From Dendrophyllia cribrosa (lineage: Eukaryota > Cnidaria > Anthozoa > Scleractinia > Dendrophylliidae), in NCBI GenBank assembly GCA_024195265.1, contig JAJLRJ010000011.1, forward strand, positions 20,852,129-20,916,128: DNA of 64,000 nt, written 5' to 3'. Numbering within the stretch: position 1 is the first letter of the stretch; every line of letters begins with the position of its first letter. Shown piece by piece: positions 1 to 9,196 of the stretch. The translations under genes were made by a program, and so were the position numbers. The notes beneath the pieces were generated by a model, which worked only from the letters and a program-made list of their open reading frames with translations, did not search any database and was not told the DNA's origin.

Positions 1-1038
1 TCCTTATCAAAGGGCATTGGTAGAGGGACAGGCAGAGGATAAGACAGAGAAGTTGCTCCTAACCCTAAAGGACAAAACCAAATATGTTCTGCACTACAGG
101 AATCGTCAGCTTTATCTCGAGCTAGGAATGAAGTTGAAGAAGATTCATAAAATCCTGAAATTCGAGCAGAAGCCTTGGATGGAGCCGTACATAAGGCTGA
201 ACACAGAACTCAGAAAGCAAGCCACGTCAGAGTTTGAGAAGAACTTTTTCAAGCTGATGAACAACTCTGTCTTTGCCAAGACCATGGAGGACCTCAGAAA
301 CCGCATTGATACGAGGCTTATTAGCGTGAATGAGACAGACAAGTTGAGAAAGCTTATCTCAAGCCCCCCGTTTGCCAGAGCAACAGTCTTTGGTGAAAAT
401 CTTGCCGGGATTCAAATGCACAAGGATAAAATCTTACTCAAACGCCCAGTCTACACCAGCATGTGCATACTGGATCTCTCTAAGACGCTGATGTACGATT
501 TCTACTATAAGCACCTCAAGTTAAAGTACGGCTCGCGATGTGATCTACTCTATACAGACACAGACAGTCTGCTTCTAGAGATCAAGACTGAGGATGTCTA
601 CAAGGACATGGAGAATCGTCTGGATGAACTCTACGACACAAGCGACTACCCGAAAGACCACCCTCTTCACAGCCAGAAGAACAAGAAGGTTATCGGCAAG
701 ATGAAGGACGAATGCGCGGACGCTCCAATCTCGGAGGTGGTGTGCTTGCGCTCGAAGATGTACTCAATCTTGCTTGACAGCCAGAAGAACGTCAAAAAAG
801 CGAAGGGCACTACCAAGGTTGTGACCAAGAAGGGGTTACACACCAGAACTACAAAGACGCCCTCTTCAAAAAGGAGGCCTTCAAACACGGGATGGACATG
901 CTTTGAAGTGTAGATCACAAGATCTACGGTGTGCATCTAAACAAGACAACGCTCTCGCCATTTGACTCAAAGCGCTGGATTAAGGAGGATGGCGTCCTCA
1001 CGCTGGCATATGGTCACAAAGATATCGGCGGTAACTGA
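1..1038 (+). pseudogene. Protein-primed family B DNA polymerase, C-terminal part, broken
   Basis: This is the palm/thumb half of a protein-primed DNA polymerase B of the Polinton/adintovirus type. In the virus it would replicate the linear genome from a terminal protein. The frame is open from position 2, so the gene starts outside the window. A motif-B-like stretch (KNFFKLMNNSVFAKT) lies near codons 75-89 after position 17, the metal-binding motif C YTDTDS near 179-184, and a KMY (KxY) motif further on. Homologous coding sequence leaves frame 2 for frame 1 at about 800-840, hits an in-frame TGA at 904-906, and ends at 1036-1038, so the copy is dead. It converges with the integrase, whose 3' end is 20 bases away. 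The family call is firm. The exact frameshift site needs an alignment. Confidence 0.88.
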
Positions 1039-1057
1039 GTATCTGGCGGCACAATCA

Positions 1058-2005
1058 TCAGCTCTTCTCGACAGAGCCCCGCTTGGGTCCATCGAAAAGG
1101 TAATACACAACCGGCTCGTTTGGTTTGGTAACAACCTTTTCAACGTTGTAGACCTTCGTCGACCAGATTGGATCGGTCGCCCGCCTACCACCACCCTCCA
1201 GCTCGCCAGGCTGATACAAATATCTCACACTCACCCGGGGAGGGAGCTTCTTCTCCTTCTCTCCCACTGGTCTCGAATAGGGGGTAGAGGGCTTGGATAA
1301 AACCTTTCTCTCTTTGATTGCTTGCGCGGGCTTCTTGCCAGTCAATCTGGTCACTTCATTGTTTAAGGCAGATACAACGTCTGGCTGCCTTCGTACCCAT
1401 TCAGCCGATCTCTGGCCGGAGGGAAGGTGCATTTCAACCGTATACTGGTGCCCAAACAGGCGTTCAGCAAGGGTTCGGTTGAATCTTTCAACTATCGCTT
1501 GGTCTGTGTGGATATTAACGCGCCCGCGACGAATGGCCGTTTTGTTTTTCTCCATCTCTCTAGTCACAGCACCCATAAATTCACGCCCAGGGTCAACCTG
1601 CAACAGTTGTGGCCATTTCAAAGGTCCGCGTCTGTAAATCTTCTGAAAGGCCTTCACAACCTCTAGTGACTCTTTCGAAGTCAAGGGCTCTGCTGCTTTG
1701 TAACGGCTATCCACATCAACAACCGTCAAACAATATTTGTAAACCTTTCTCCCACGAGGAAGTTTGTCGTGGGGCAAAAAAAGTAGATCCGCTTGATGCA
1801 CCGCATTGGGCGTGAAGACATCAAACTTTGGCCGAGGGATGTGGCGTGGCGCTGGGAGGTAAATCTGCCAAAGGGCTTGTTTGACGAGCCACTTTTTTGC
1901 TACATCCTCAGAGACCTTGGCCGCTGCAGCTAGCTTTTTGACAGCGGCAAGACCTTTCCAGTAGCCTTTCGGACTGTAATAGATCTTTGAGAGTTTTGCA
2001 TCCAT
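1058..2005 (-). CDS. Polinton-type retroviral-like integrase (DDE/rve), 315 aa
   Basis: Integrase that would insert the viral element into host DNA. The catalytic triad is visible as D73 (HQAD), D138 (VDPGREF) and E173 (IVERFNRTL), giving the D,D(34)E spacing of retroviral integrases. The N-terminal 60 residues form a helical, basic pre-domain. The C-terminal 60 or so (KVYNVEKVV...YYLFDG) look like the small beta-barrel tail common in Polinton integrases. The reading frame is intact from an ATG at 2003-2005 to the stop at 1058, a normal length for the family. A TATA-type promoter box lies just upstream (2003-2035). The next viral gene on this strand begins only at about 6.3 kb, because a LINE and a PiggyBac element were inserted between them. 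Confidence 0.9.
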   Translation of the reverse strand: MDAKLSKIYYSPKGYWKGLAAVKKLAAAAKVSEDVAKKWLVKQALWQIYLPAPRHIPRPKFDVFTPNAVHQADLLFLPHDKLPRGRKVYKYCLTVVDVDSRYKAAEPLTSKESLEVVKAFQKIYRRGPLKWPQLLQVDPGREFMGAVTREMEKNKTAIRRGRVNIHTDQAIVERFNRTLAERLFGHQYTVEMHLPSGQRSAEWVRRQPDVVSALNNEVTRLTGKKPAQAIKERKVLSKPSTPYSRPVGEKEKKLPPRVSVRYLYQPGELEGGGRRATDPIWSTKVYNVEKVVTKPNEPVVYYLFDGPKRGSVEKS

Positions 2006-2036
2006 CGTGCATCATATATATGGGGTTTTAAAGAAA
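2006..2036 (-). promoter_or_regulatory. Late-type viral promoter box of the integrase
   Basis: Read on the minus strand, TTTAAAAC is followed by a short gap, then CATATATATG, and the ATG a few bases later. The same order recurs before the capsid-side genes (see 6640, 6885, 7070, 7556, 8214). Confidence 0.6.
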
Positions 2037-2039
2037 GCG

Positions 2040-2260
2040 AAAAGCTGCATACATTCATTCATTCATTCTTTATTTGCCATATATACAACATGTTACATAG
2101 CAAGATGAAAAAAATAAAGGATTAGAGAAAAAGTGAATGGCGAGGAGACCTGAAAGAAACCACGAGGCTTATAATGAGTCAGGTTTCCTAACTTAAAAAT
2201 AAACTAGTCTTAATATAATAATTACAATATGGGCTTATGATAGCTAAATTTGACCATACA
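2040..2260 (-). mobile_element. LINE 3' end (CR1/L2-like) inserted upstream of the integrase
   Basis: On the minus strand this ends in GGCAAATAAAGAATGAATG repeats, the style of CR1/L2-type LINE 3' termini with a short repeat tail. It abuts the integrase promoter at about 2040. It is probably the 3' part of the same copy whose reverse-transcriptase C-terminus lies at 6064-6245, split by the PiggyBac element. The link between the two pieces is inference from orientation and order. The inner boundary is approximate. Confidence 0.5.
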
Positions 2261-3070
2261 TTTTCTCTTTCTCACACACACACATACACACACACACACA
2301 TTTTAATTTAACAATCTAATTTAAGCCATACAGATGCTAATACGTACTAAGAAGGAATTCTTTAACTCATTTCCGACTGGACAAAAAACAGGCAAAATCA
2401 ACGACATTTGTTTTTTAATTTATATCTCCAAAAGTATTTACAGCAGTGTGCTAAGATATACTTCATTTGAAAAAGGAATAAAAAAGCTTCCATAAAAAAA
2501 TTATGTCCCTTTCTAGAAACTCAATGCATTTCATGAAAAAAAATATAAAGTTGCCAAATTCTCATAATTTATGCACATAATTTTATATAAAAATCACTTC
2601 ATCCAAGATGGCGGATGGTTGAAGGAAAAAGTTGAAAGCAAAAATGTTCCTTGATATATTGGCAATAAATCTTGCAAGTTTGCCTGAAAAATAACAAATA
2701 CAGAATTTATTACAATTTAATTAGTGGAAGCTGTTGATAGCAATAAAACATTAAAAAAAAATGTTTAAAAAAAAAATCGTGGGTGTGTCTTTTTGGGGGT
2801 GTCTAAAAGAAAATGCTGTAAAATGATGAAAAAAACCCTCCTCCACCCCTGCCAAGCACTGGCAGGCCCCACTGACAAGTTTTTTCAATAGCAAAAGTCA
2901 TAAAGCTAATCGACATTTATAATCGGGTCTTTTTTTAATTTTTTTTTTTAATTTTTTTTATTTTTTTAGAATTTTGGGGGGTTTTTGAAGGTCTGTCCAA
3001 CCAAGAACATTGTAGCTTTTTCACAGCAGACCCCACACAACAGATGGGAATAATTACACTAGTACAAAAA
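2260..3070. other. Non-coding AT-rich flank of the PiggyBac gene
   Basis: No gene seen. It holds a (CA)n microsatellite at about 2273-2303, long A/T runs, and a short G/C inverted motif near 2850-2870 (TGCCAAGCACTGGCA). The left end of the PiggyBac element should lie here, but I found no TIR matching the right-hand flank. Confidence 0.4.
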
Positions 3071-5879
3071 TTAAGAATGATACTCCCTGGTGTGGAATGT
3101 CCTGAAGCAATTCCATTCTCTACCAATGTGCATAAACTTGCCCTCACACTGTGGAGCACTGCAAAAAGAAAAGATTTTTTTCTGCCCCCTGCCCTCCTTA
3201 TAGCAAACCACACACTGTCTCTTCACATCAGCAAATTCTGGGATATGCATGGTTTCAAACCCCGCTAGATCTGGATGTTTAGTTTTAGGGGCAGAAGAGA
3301 CAGGGGGGTCACCATACAAGGGGAAATCACAAAGTTGTCTTATAATTTCCTCCCGGAAGTCAGCCTGTGAATAGCCAGCAGTCCTGTGAAGTCCCTCAAC
3401 ATCAGGAAACTTAGCCTGGTGTTCTTGGAACAGGATAAAACTGTTAACAACAGCTATGTCAATGAGATGATAAAAAAGAACTTTCCACCATCTCATACAC
3501 TTCCGGAGGACATTATTGGTTGCTAGAATCTGATCGGACCGGTCCACTGCATTCATGTACTTGTTGTAAGTGGAAATGGTCTGAGGTTGTGGAACCACTT
3601 TTGTGTTCCACCTGTCAGCAGTCTTTGTTTTCCGACTTACTTGAACACGGTCATTAGCATTACCAATAGTGGTGACAATAGACACTACTTTGTTGTCTAC
3701 CCATTGCTGTACTAAAACAGGAGGGTCCCTTTCCCAACGCATTGCCCCCCTCTCCTTACCCTTTGCCCATTGCTTGCTGTTTTTCAAATTTGCAGGGAAG
3801 TTTCTTCTGGTTTCTAAAATCGTACCTGTGGCAGGGACTCCATTTACAAACAAATGCTTCATTAGGGTTATTGAGGTGTAAAAATTATCAAAATATAAAT
3901 GATACCCCTGATGGAGAAAGGGTTGCATGAGTTTCATCACAACATCATAAGCAAGCCCATGGGGACCGATATCCCGCCCCGCTGCTCTACCAATGTAGAC
4001 GTTGAAGTCTACAGTGTAGCCATTGGAGCTGTCCGCCAGCACCCACAGTTTGATGCCCCATTTAGTGGGCTTGTCCTTTATGAATTGCCGGATTCCTGAT
4101 CTATGGCGAGACTTTACCATCCGCTCATCGATAGCTACATTTTGGCGGGGCTGGTACAAAGCGAGACACATTGATTTAAAATAACTAATGAAAGACTCGA
4201 CCTTACGCAACTTATTATCAGGACCCTCTGTTGCAGGCTCAACAACATGCAATAGACCCATGAGAGCATAGAACCGTCCTCTAGTCATAATGGCTCTCGC
4301 CCAAAGACCATGGTAGAGAGTTTTCAAACTCCAGTATTTGTCAATGCTCCCACACACCTTCACAAGACCAAAATAAAGCAATAACGCAATCATCCTTCTG
4401 ATCTCATCAGGTGTGACATCCTCCCAACTACCATCAGCCTTGGCGTAAGTCTGATGGGAGCCTTGGAAGATGTGCTCATTGGCGTAACTGTTAGTGTGAC
4501 GAACTATGCTCTCTATCATTTCATCAGTAAAATAAAGTTTAAAAAACTCAACTGCTGTGGTCATCTTGTTCCTCAAAAGTGGACGGCCAAAATGGATACC
4601 AGAAACGCGGGAGGGGGTAAACGCAGGGAGGGGATTGCTGATGTCTGGATCTCCGTAGCTCCTATACGGCACGGCATCATCTTGCTGACCACATCTTGCT
4701 CCACGACCAGCAGCTCTGACACCACCACGACCAGCAGCTCTGACACCACCACGACCTCTACCACGGGGAATAGCACCACGGAAAACCCGGCCAACAGGAC
4801 CAACATGGACACGGGGAACTACATGAACATAATAATATTTGAAACCCACATATACAATATGCTGATATACACATCTAAAAGAAAAAATATTCTTATAATT
4901 ATTTTTGAAATCAGAAATTATACTACCTATACTAAATGTGTACTAATTTATACTATCTATTATACAAAATTATACTGACCGGAACGGGCACGAGAAACCA
5001 TTGACCCATAAAAGGTGGCAGGAACATGGGTACCTATACAAATATAAACAAGACATTTATTATAATTAATATTTGTATTGCATTTGACATGGCGACATAT
5101 TTTTAGTCTTACAGTAACGTCTAATGAAATTATACTGACCTGAAAGAATTTCTGAAACAGCAGAAACCAGGGGAGGTGCTTCAGGAACAACAGGAATAAG
5201 AACAGTAGTACCCGAAGCCGTCCCATCACCATCAGCATCATGTCCTTCACCATCTTCAGGATTACATGTATCTACAACCTCGTCTTCTTCCTCACTAAAA
5301 GGATAAAAAATCACAGTTTTAGATGATTGTTTTTTAAGAAAATTTAGCCAGCTAAACATGAGATCCGACATAAACATACTGCCAAACAGCAATCACGTCA
5401 AAAATAACAAAAATAACTCCGTTCTCTTACGCAGTTTGCAGAGTCTCTCCATGGTAACCGAATGCAAATTGCACGCAAATTCAATACTTCGGCGTCCCCA
5501 CGCATGAACTAAATTTTTTTACTCTGACGCTCAAAAACTATGTTTTTACCCAAAAATATTGAGCTTGGACCAACAAATATAAATTTAGAGAGCCATGTTA
5601 TGAAATAAGCAAGGTTTCGAACGTAAAAAAGCCGATCTTAGTAGTATTTCATACCATTTGAAGAGCATGTGCTCGATTGCGTGGTTGTTGCTAAAGTGAT
5701 AGTAAAAGTTTACTGATCGCTTACCTCAATTCCTCGTCCTCGATTTGTAGCTGATGGTCTAAATCACTTTCCTCATTACTAGACAGTCCATCTGCATCGG
5801 ATTGGTCTTCAAAAATCATTTGAAGAAGCTGCTCTGGGTCATTTGTGACCGGACGCGAAATCTTCGCAGCCGACGCCAT
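3071..5879 (-). CDS. PiggyBac (PGBD-like) transposase gene, four exons, apparently intact
   Basis: DDE transposase that would cut and paste at TTAA sites. The large last exon carries the catalytic aspartates, in the numbering of the 592-aa open frame ending at 3071: D241 (AIDERM), D321 (LYFDNFYTS) and D436 (NAVDRSDQ). A Cys/His-rich C-terminal domain follows (C546, C549, C563, C568, H574, C581, H586). By splice sites I propose exons 5879-5725, 5294-5140, 5033-4980 and 4818-3071, with donors GTAAGC, GTCAGT, GTCAGT and acceptors ending TTTTAG, GTATAG, ATGTAG. Phases match at each junction, and the sum is 2112 nt, 703 codons plus stop. Exons 1-2 code for an acidic N-terminus and exon 4 opens with an RG-rich stretch. 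No internal breaks seen. It could be a live element or a domesticated gene. Confidence 0.85.
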
Positions 5880-6059
5880 ATCAACTGATCTCCACTCTGA
5901 CTTCAAAAACTCGTCATGTACCCGTCATTATAGTATATACTCCCAAACTCGGTATGTGATTGGCTACTTGTATTCACTTCCTGTGTGCCAAATTTGGTGG
6001 CGATCGGAAGTAACACAATTTTTCACGCTATTTTTCAAGTTATAGGGCCACACGGCCCT

Positions 6060-6063
6060 TTAA
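6060..6063. other. Candidate TTAA target site at the right edge of the PiggyBac element
   Basis: A TTAA lies about 180 bases upstream of the transposase start, exactly where LINE coding sequence resumes. The flank just inside reads CACGGCCCT on the plus strand. No matching left end was found, so the border is tentative. Confidence 0.3.
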
Positions 6064-6247
6064 GCTTTCTTTTAAAAGAGGTGGGAGAGGACGAACCAGT
6101 TATAGTAGAATTCAACGAATTATAAAACTTTGGACCTTGGAAGTAGATTGAGAACTGTCTGGTGTTCGTTCTGCATAGTGGCAAGCGGAAGGAGTGGGCA
6201 TTCCTAGTATTATAAATATGGATTTGACTATTCAAGGGCAAGTGCAC
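6064..6247 (-). mobile_element. LINE reverse-transcriptase C-terminal relic
   Basis: The minus-strand frame reads IHIYNTRNAHSFRLPLC, then FSIYFQGPKFYNSL and SFKRKL. This is the conserved tail of CR1/Jockey-like LINE polymerases. Its 5' edge cuts into the C-terminus of the viral small ORF at about 6245, and its 3' edge stops at the TTAA of the PiggyBac flank. Confidence 0.65.
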
Positions 6248-6639
6248 CAGTGTCGATAAACAAGAGCTCGCCTTGCTTCTGCTGTGGGCCGGGTTTATAG
6301 AAGTCAGAGAACTCGGGTTCTTTTGGGGGTTATATTTGTTGGTCCCGATGGGTTTGGTTGTAAAGCACCAGAGCTTGGTCGGTGCATGTCTTGGAAGTTT
6401 TGTTTCGCTTGATCTTTGATCCGATCATTGGTTGCAACCCAGTCGAGGAGCTTTGTGCGGTCTTTCTGATATTTGGCGTAGGCCGCCTGATAGGCCTCAA
6501 GAGCTTTGTCGTGCCTGATCTTCTCATCCAGAGCGGCTTGGCCGTTGTCGCCGGATAAATATTTTGCGAGATAGTTGCCACCAGTGAAAGCGGCTGCATT
6601 GAGAATTGCTCCACCAACCATAATAGCGACTGAGGCCAT
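6245..6639 (-). pseudogene. Small viral late ORF: N-terminal membrane segment plus coiled coil, broken
   Basis: An open frame of 111 aa (6639-6304) starts with a hydrophobic, Gly/Ala-rich stretch (VAIMVGGAILNAAAFTGGNYL). A long charged helix follows, of the form KALEAYQAAYAKYQKDRTKLLDW. The frame ends at 6304. Coding-like sequence (SDFYKPG...GELLFI) then continues in another frame to about 6247, so a frameshift sits in the C/A runs near 6320. The LINE insertion removed the rest, which probably held a second membrane segment. A late-type TATA box lies before the ATG. Function unknown. Position and membrane segment suggest a minor virion or membrane-associated protein, but this is inference. 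Confidence 0.6.
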
Positions 6640-6668
6640 TGTTATCGTGTGTATATATATGTTTTACA
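6640..6668 (-). promoter_or_regulatory. Late-type viral promoter box
   Basis: Minus strand: TGTAAAACATATATATACAC, then CGATAACA and the ATG of the 111-aa ORF. Confidence 0.6.
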
Positions 6669-6884
6669 TTGAGTTGGAAGGATTTTCTGGTCCTCAAGGT
6701 ATTTCTTGAGCGCGATGCTCCCAGCCATGGCGGCCTTAAACTTTACGTAGTTCATGAGATTCGCACTTGGGTCGGCTGTGAGGTTTTCCTTGATCGTCTT
6801 TCGGCCAATCCATCCAATCTCGGCGACAAGGCCAGTGATTGTTGCAGCATCGAGCAGAGATTTCACGAGCTTGCAGTCAGACAT
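6642..6884 (-). CDS. Small viral late ORF, 80 aa, one predicted membrane segment
   Basis: Short intact frame from an ATG at 6882-6884. Residues about 10-27 (LLDAATITGLVAEIGWIG) are hydrophobic, and a second mildly hydrophobic helix lies near 49-60. The last ten residues (KTYIYTR end) are encoded by the promoter box of the next gene, so the original stop may have been lost just before it. It sits in a tight series of small ORFs on one strand, each with its own TATA box. I do not recognise a family. Confidence 0.55.
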   Translation of the reverse strand: MSDCKLVKSLLDAATITGLVAEIGWIGRKTIKENLTADPSANLMNYVKFKAAMAGSIALKKYLEDQKILPTQCKTYIYTR

Positions 6885-6908
6885 GGTGTATATATATGAT
6901 TTTAAATT
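6885..6908 (-). promoter_or_regulatory. Late-type viral promoter box
   Basis: Minus strand: TTTAAAATCATATATATACA, then CC and the ATG of the 80-aa ORF. Confidence 0.6.
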
Positions 6909-7069
6909 TCGGTCGACACCTCATCGTCTCGGTGGCCTCTGTGTGGGTGGATTGTTTGTGTTGCTAATTGCCAAACTGTTTTAAGGGCGATTATGTTGAC
7001 ATTAACCAAAACAAGAAGAATGCCACCGATTGCAGCTCCGTTTACGAAACCTTGTATGGTGTTTACCAT
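6902..7069 (-). CDS. Very small viral late ORF, 55 aa, single membrane segment
   Basis: The ATG is at 7067-7069 and the TAA at 6902-6904. Residues about 9-29 (VNGAAIGGILLVLVNVNIIA) form a clear membrane-spanning stretch, followed by a His/Arg/Asp-rich tail (HPHRGHRDDE). It fits neatly between two other small ORFs and has its own TATA box, which argues that it is real despite its size. Family unknown. A small virion membrane or holin-like role is possible, but nothing in the sequence proves it. Confidence 0.55.
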   Translation of the reverse strand: MVNTIQGFVNGAAIGGILLVLVNVNIIALKTVWQLATQTIHPHRGHRDDEVSTEI

Positions 7070-7100
7070 TGTGTGAGTATATATGTGTTTTTTATTTTAT
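7070..7100 (-). promoter_or_regulatory. Late-type viral promoter box
   Basis: Minus strand: ATAAAAAACACATATATACT, then CACACA and the ATG of the 55-aa ORF. Confidence 0.55.
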
Positions 7101-7555
7101 TCCATCCCACGAATTCTTCGTTTCGGTGGCCTCTGTGTGGGTGAAGGAGTTTGAACCTCATTCACCTCTGCTGCCGGCGCAGGGGCTGGGGTCTGGTTGC
7201 ACCCAAGTGTCTTCATAATGGCTTCACGTTGGTAATACACACCCAAAGCGGATACAATCACGCCAGAAGCCGTTAGAATGTAGAAGCCAGAGTTGTTGCT
7301 GCTCTCTGTGTGGTCGCTGCCAGTGGCTGTGTTTGTAGCCTGGCTTGGATCATTTGTAGACGACTTTGTTGCTTCGGCAGCCCGTTTTTTTGCCTCTCTT
7401 GCCAGACGATTGCGCTCTGCTAGTCTTTTGCCAGAAGCAACACGACCAGGGTTTTTTGCTGGAGCAGTCTTTGGGGTATCAGAGGTAACGTGCGTGTTGG
7501 TTGTCGCTGTTTCTTCAGGTATCGTCGGTAACGTTTGCCCTGCTTGTCCCTCCAT
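7097..7555 (-). CDS. Viral late ORF, 152 aa, basic region plus membrane segment
   Basis: Intact frame from an ATG at 7553-7555. The first 38 residues are Thr/Pro-rich and low complexity. Residues 38-62 are strongly basic and helical (SGKRLAERNRLAREAKKRAA). Residues about 90-107 (GFYILTASGVIVSALGVYY) form one membrane segment, and the tail is Pro-rich and ends basic (PPKRRIRG). This layout suits a membrane-anchored protein that contacts nucleic acid, for example a minor core or capsid-vertex protein. That role is inference only. The gene lies between other small late-type ORFs and has a well-formed TATA promoter box. Confidence 0.6.
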   Translation of the reverse strand: MEGQAGQTLPTIPEETATTNTHVTSDTPKTAPAKNPGRVASGKRLAERNRLAREAKKRAAEATKSSTNDPSQATNTATGSDHTESSNNSGFYILTASGVIVSALGVYYQREAIMKTLGCNQTPAPAPAAEVNEVQTPSPTQRPPKRRIRGME

Positions 7556-7582
7556 CGTGTATATATAAGTTTTTAAAAATTC
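7556..7582 (-). promoter_or_regulatory. Late-type viral promoter box
   Basis: Minus strand: TTTTTAAAAACTTATATATA, then CACG and the ATG. It is one of the cleanest copies of the motif. Confidence 0.65.
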
Positions 7583-7625
7583 ATCTATCTGGTTCCTATC
7601 TGATTCCTTTCAGGTTCTTGTCAGA

Positions 7626-8213
7626 TTAATTGTCAACTTCATCAAAGCCCTCTAGTGGGTAACCTTCACTGTCTCTTGTGAGGGGTCTGGGAGGAGGTTG
7701 AGGCTCTTCTGGCTCCTTTTTGAAGTCGATGTGTTTTGAAGTGATCAAAGCAGCATTTGCCAATGCCAAGAATTTACCACATCGCAGTGCAAGGTTTCCA
7801 GCAAGAGATGACAATTCATGATTGATCATGTAGTCATATTTGAGTTCTTTCTGCAACTCTTTCACATCGTTAATTGGAACAACCATGCCAGCGCCTTTGG
7901 TTACAAGCATTATAACGCTGTCAATCAGAGACTCAGTCGTCTTGTTGCCGACGTAGGCTTCATACCTTTTTTAAAATTTTTCAACATCTTTATCCGTCAG
8001 GCGTTTCACCTGCTCGTGTGTGAGCTGGACGCCGATGGCTTCTTTTGATTTGCCAGTCGAGACCAGAATTGCCAGCTTCTCGCGTTGAGCCGGAATGGGG
8101 TTGTCTGGCACAAAGGGTACTGATGCTGAAGGCATTGAATCTAGAGGGGCCGCCTCCAGCATCTGCAGGACTTCATTCATTGCGGCCTCATCTCCAGGGT
8201 TTGCGTGCGCCAT
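7626..8213 (-). pseudogene. Viral late ORF of about 195 codons interrupted by one stop
   Basis: The ATG is at 8211-8213 (MAHANPGDEAAMNEV). The frame runs to a TAA at 7971-7973 and then continues in the same frame for over 110 codons to 7626. The two halves have the same register and no gap, so a single nonsense mutation is the simplest reading. The N-terminal half has an acidic helical start and a charged helix (LTHEQVKRLTDKDVEKF). The second half holds two moderately hydrophobic helices (SLIDSVIMLVTKGAGMVV and SSLAGNLALRCGKFLALANA) and an acidic, Pro-rich end. I do not know a function. It sits among the structural-type genes. Confidence 0.6.
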
Positions 8214-8243
8214 CGTGTATATATATATATTGTTTTTAAATTT
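8214..8243 (-). promoter_or_regulatory. Late-type viral promoter box
   Basis: Minus strand: TTTAAAAACAATATATATAT, then ACACG and the ATG. Confidence 0.65.
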
Positions 8244-8475
8244 CAATTATTTTCTTGATGTCAGGCAAAAGCCTTTCAACCTCCAAAATAAGGGCGGCCA
8301 TGGTGTCTGGCATCTCAGTGAGTTTCAAAGGGTAGCGGCTAAGAAGCATGAGGCGCAGATCATCCTCACCGGCGGCTTTGATAATTTTGAATTGCATTGC
8401 GTCTGTCTTGGCCTGTAATTTGACCAAAAGCTGGTAGAAGGCTGTTAGCTTGTGAAGCTTGGTGGGGGCGTTCAT
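8236..8475 (-). CDS. Small viral ORF, 79 aa, all-helical
   Basis: Intact frame from an ATG at 8473-8475. The composition suggests three amphipathic helices (LTAFYQLLVKLQAKTDAMQF, EDDLRLMLLSRYPLKL, AALILEVERLLPDIKK) without a membrane segment. It lies directly downstream of the packaging ATPase on the same strand with 37 bases between them, so it may act in packaging or assembly. That is context only. No family recognised. Confidence 0.5.
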   Translation of the reverse strand: MNAPTKLHKLTAFYQLLVKLQAKTDAMQFKIIKAAGEDDLRLMLLSRYPLKLTEMPDTMAALILEVERLLPDIKKIIEI

Positions 8476-8520
8476 GGCTCGGCACTCAGAGAGTATATAA
8501 GTGTGTGTTTTTTTATATTT
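8476..8520 (-). promoter_or_regulatory. Late-type viral promoter box (longer leader)
   Basis: Minus strand: TATAAAAAAACACACACTTA, then TATAC, a 17-base leader and the ATG of the 79-aa ORF. Confidence 0.5.
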
Positions 8521-9111
8521 TCACTTTGATCCCATATGGATGCCGCAGAGAGAAAACAAGGTGGGAAAACTTGCGCTCCTTAACCCGTGCAATAAGCTCT
8601 TTGAACTCCTCGTGTGAGAGCTCGCCGGCATAGCCATCGAAGATGGCCTTCGTTGTTTTGCCTGATGGGATGTAAAAAAGCACGATCGCTGCCACGTTTT
8701 CCCTAAAGGGTTTCGCAATGCTGGTTATCTGTTGGGTGAGCACCCACACGGATATGCCACTGTGGCGCGCGCTGAAGCCGAGGGAGACAAGTTGACCTGT
8801 GCGGCCTTTCACGGCTTTAGAAGCGGCGCAGTCATCGAGAAGGATTAGAGTGTTCGTCCCGTTGAAGTGGTAACTTGCTAAAGTTAACCAGGGTTCAATC
8901 TCATGCTGCTGGCAGTCTATAACGCAAATGCGGGGCTCATTATCCACAAAACCATCGTAGGTCTCGTTGTTGACAAAGGTTGGGCACAACAGCACGATAT
9001 AGTCAAACTTGCCCCGGAAGGGGCCACGGAGAAGGTTTATGAGATACTGTGTTTTGCCAGAGTTAGTCGGCCCAGGCATTGAAGGGCAGCTTTCGTGGGT
9101 CCATTTAATCA

Positions 9112-9112
<1 letters not shown>
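8513..9112 (-). CDS. A32/FtsK-HerA-type genome packaging ATPase, about 199 aa
   Basis: Motor ATPase that would pump the viral DNA into the capsid. Walker A is GPTNSGKT (residues 14-21). Walker B is TLILLDDC (88-95) with acidic D93-D94. A sensor-like VLTQQ follows at 124-128, in the order seen in poxvirus A32-like and Polinton/virophage ATPases. The length is close to the compact Polinton form. The frame is open, but its first codon is TTG (9110-9112), placed exactly where the promoter box predicts ATG, so the start codon has probably mutated. It lies between the probable capsid gene and the small late ORFs, the usual neighbourhood of this gene. Confidence 0.88.

Positions 9113-9117
<5 letters not shown>

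Positions 9118-9163
<46 letters not shown>
9118..9163. repeat. (TA)n expansion within a promoter box
   Basis: An uninterrupted TA run of about 46 bases at the position of the ATPase TATA box. It is preceded on the minus strand by TAAAACCATATCATATAT, as in the other late boxes. The short TATA element seems to have expanded after integration. Confidence 0.85.
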
Positions 9164-9166
<3 letters not shown>

Positions 9167-9196
9167 ATGGTTTTAGACTTGTGAGTGTTTTCTTAC

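Noticed and set aside
967..1815. Open frames opposite the integrase
   Set aside because: Shadow frames of the minus-strand integrase gene.
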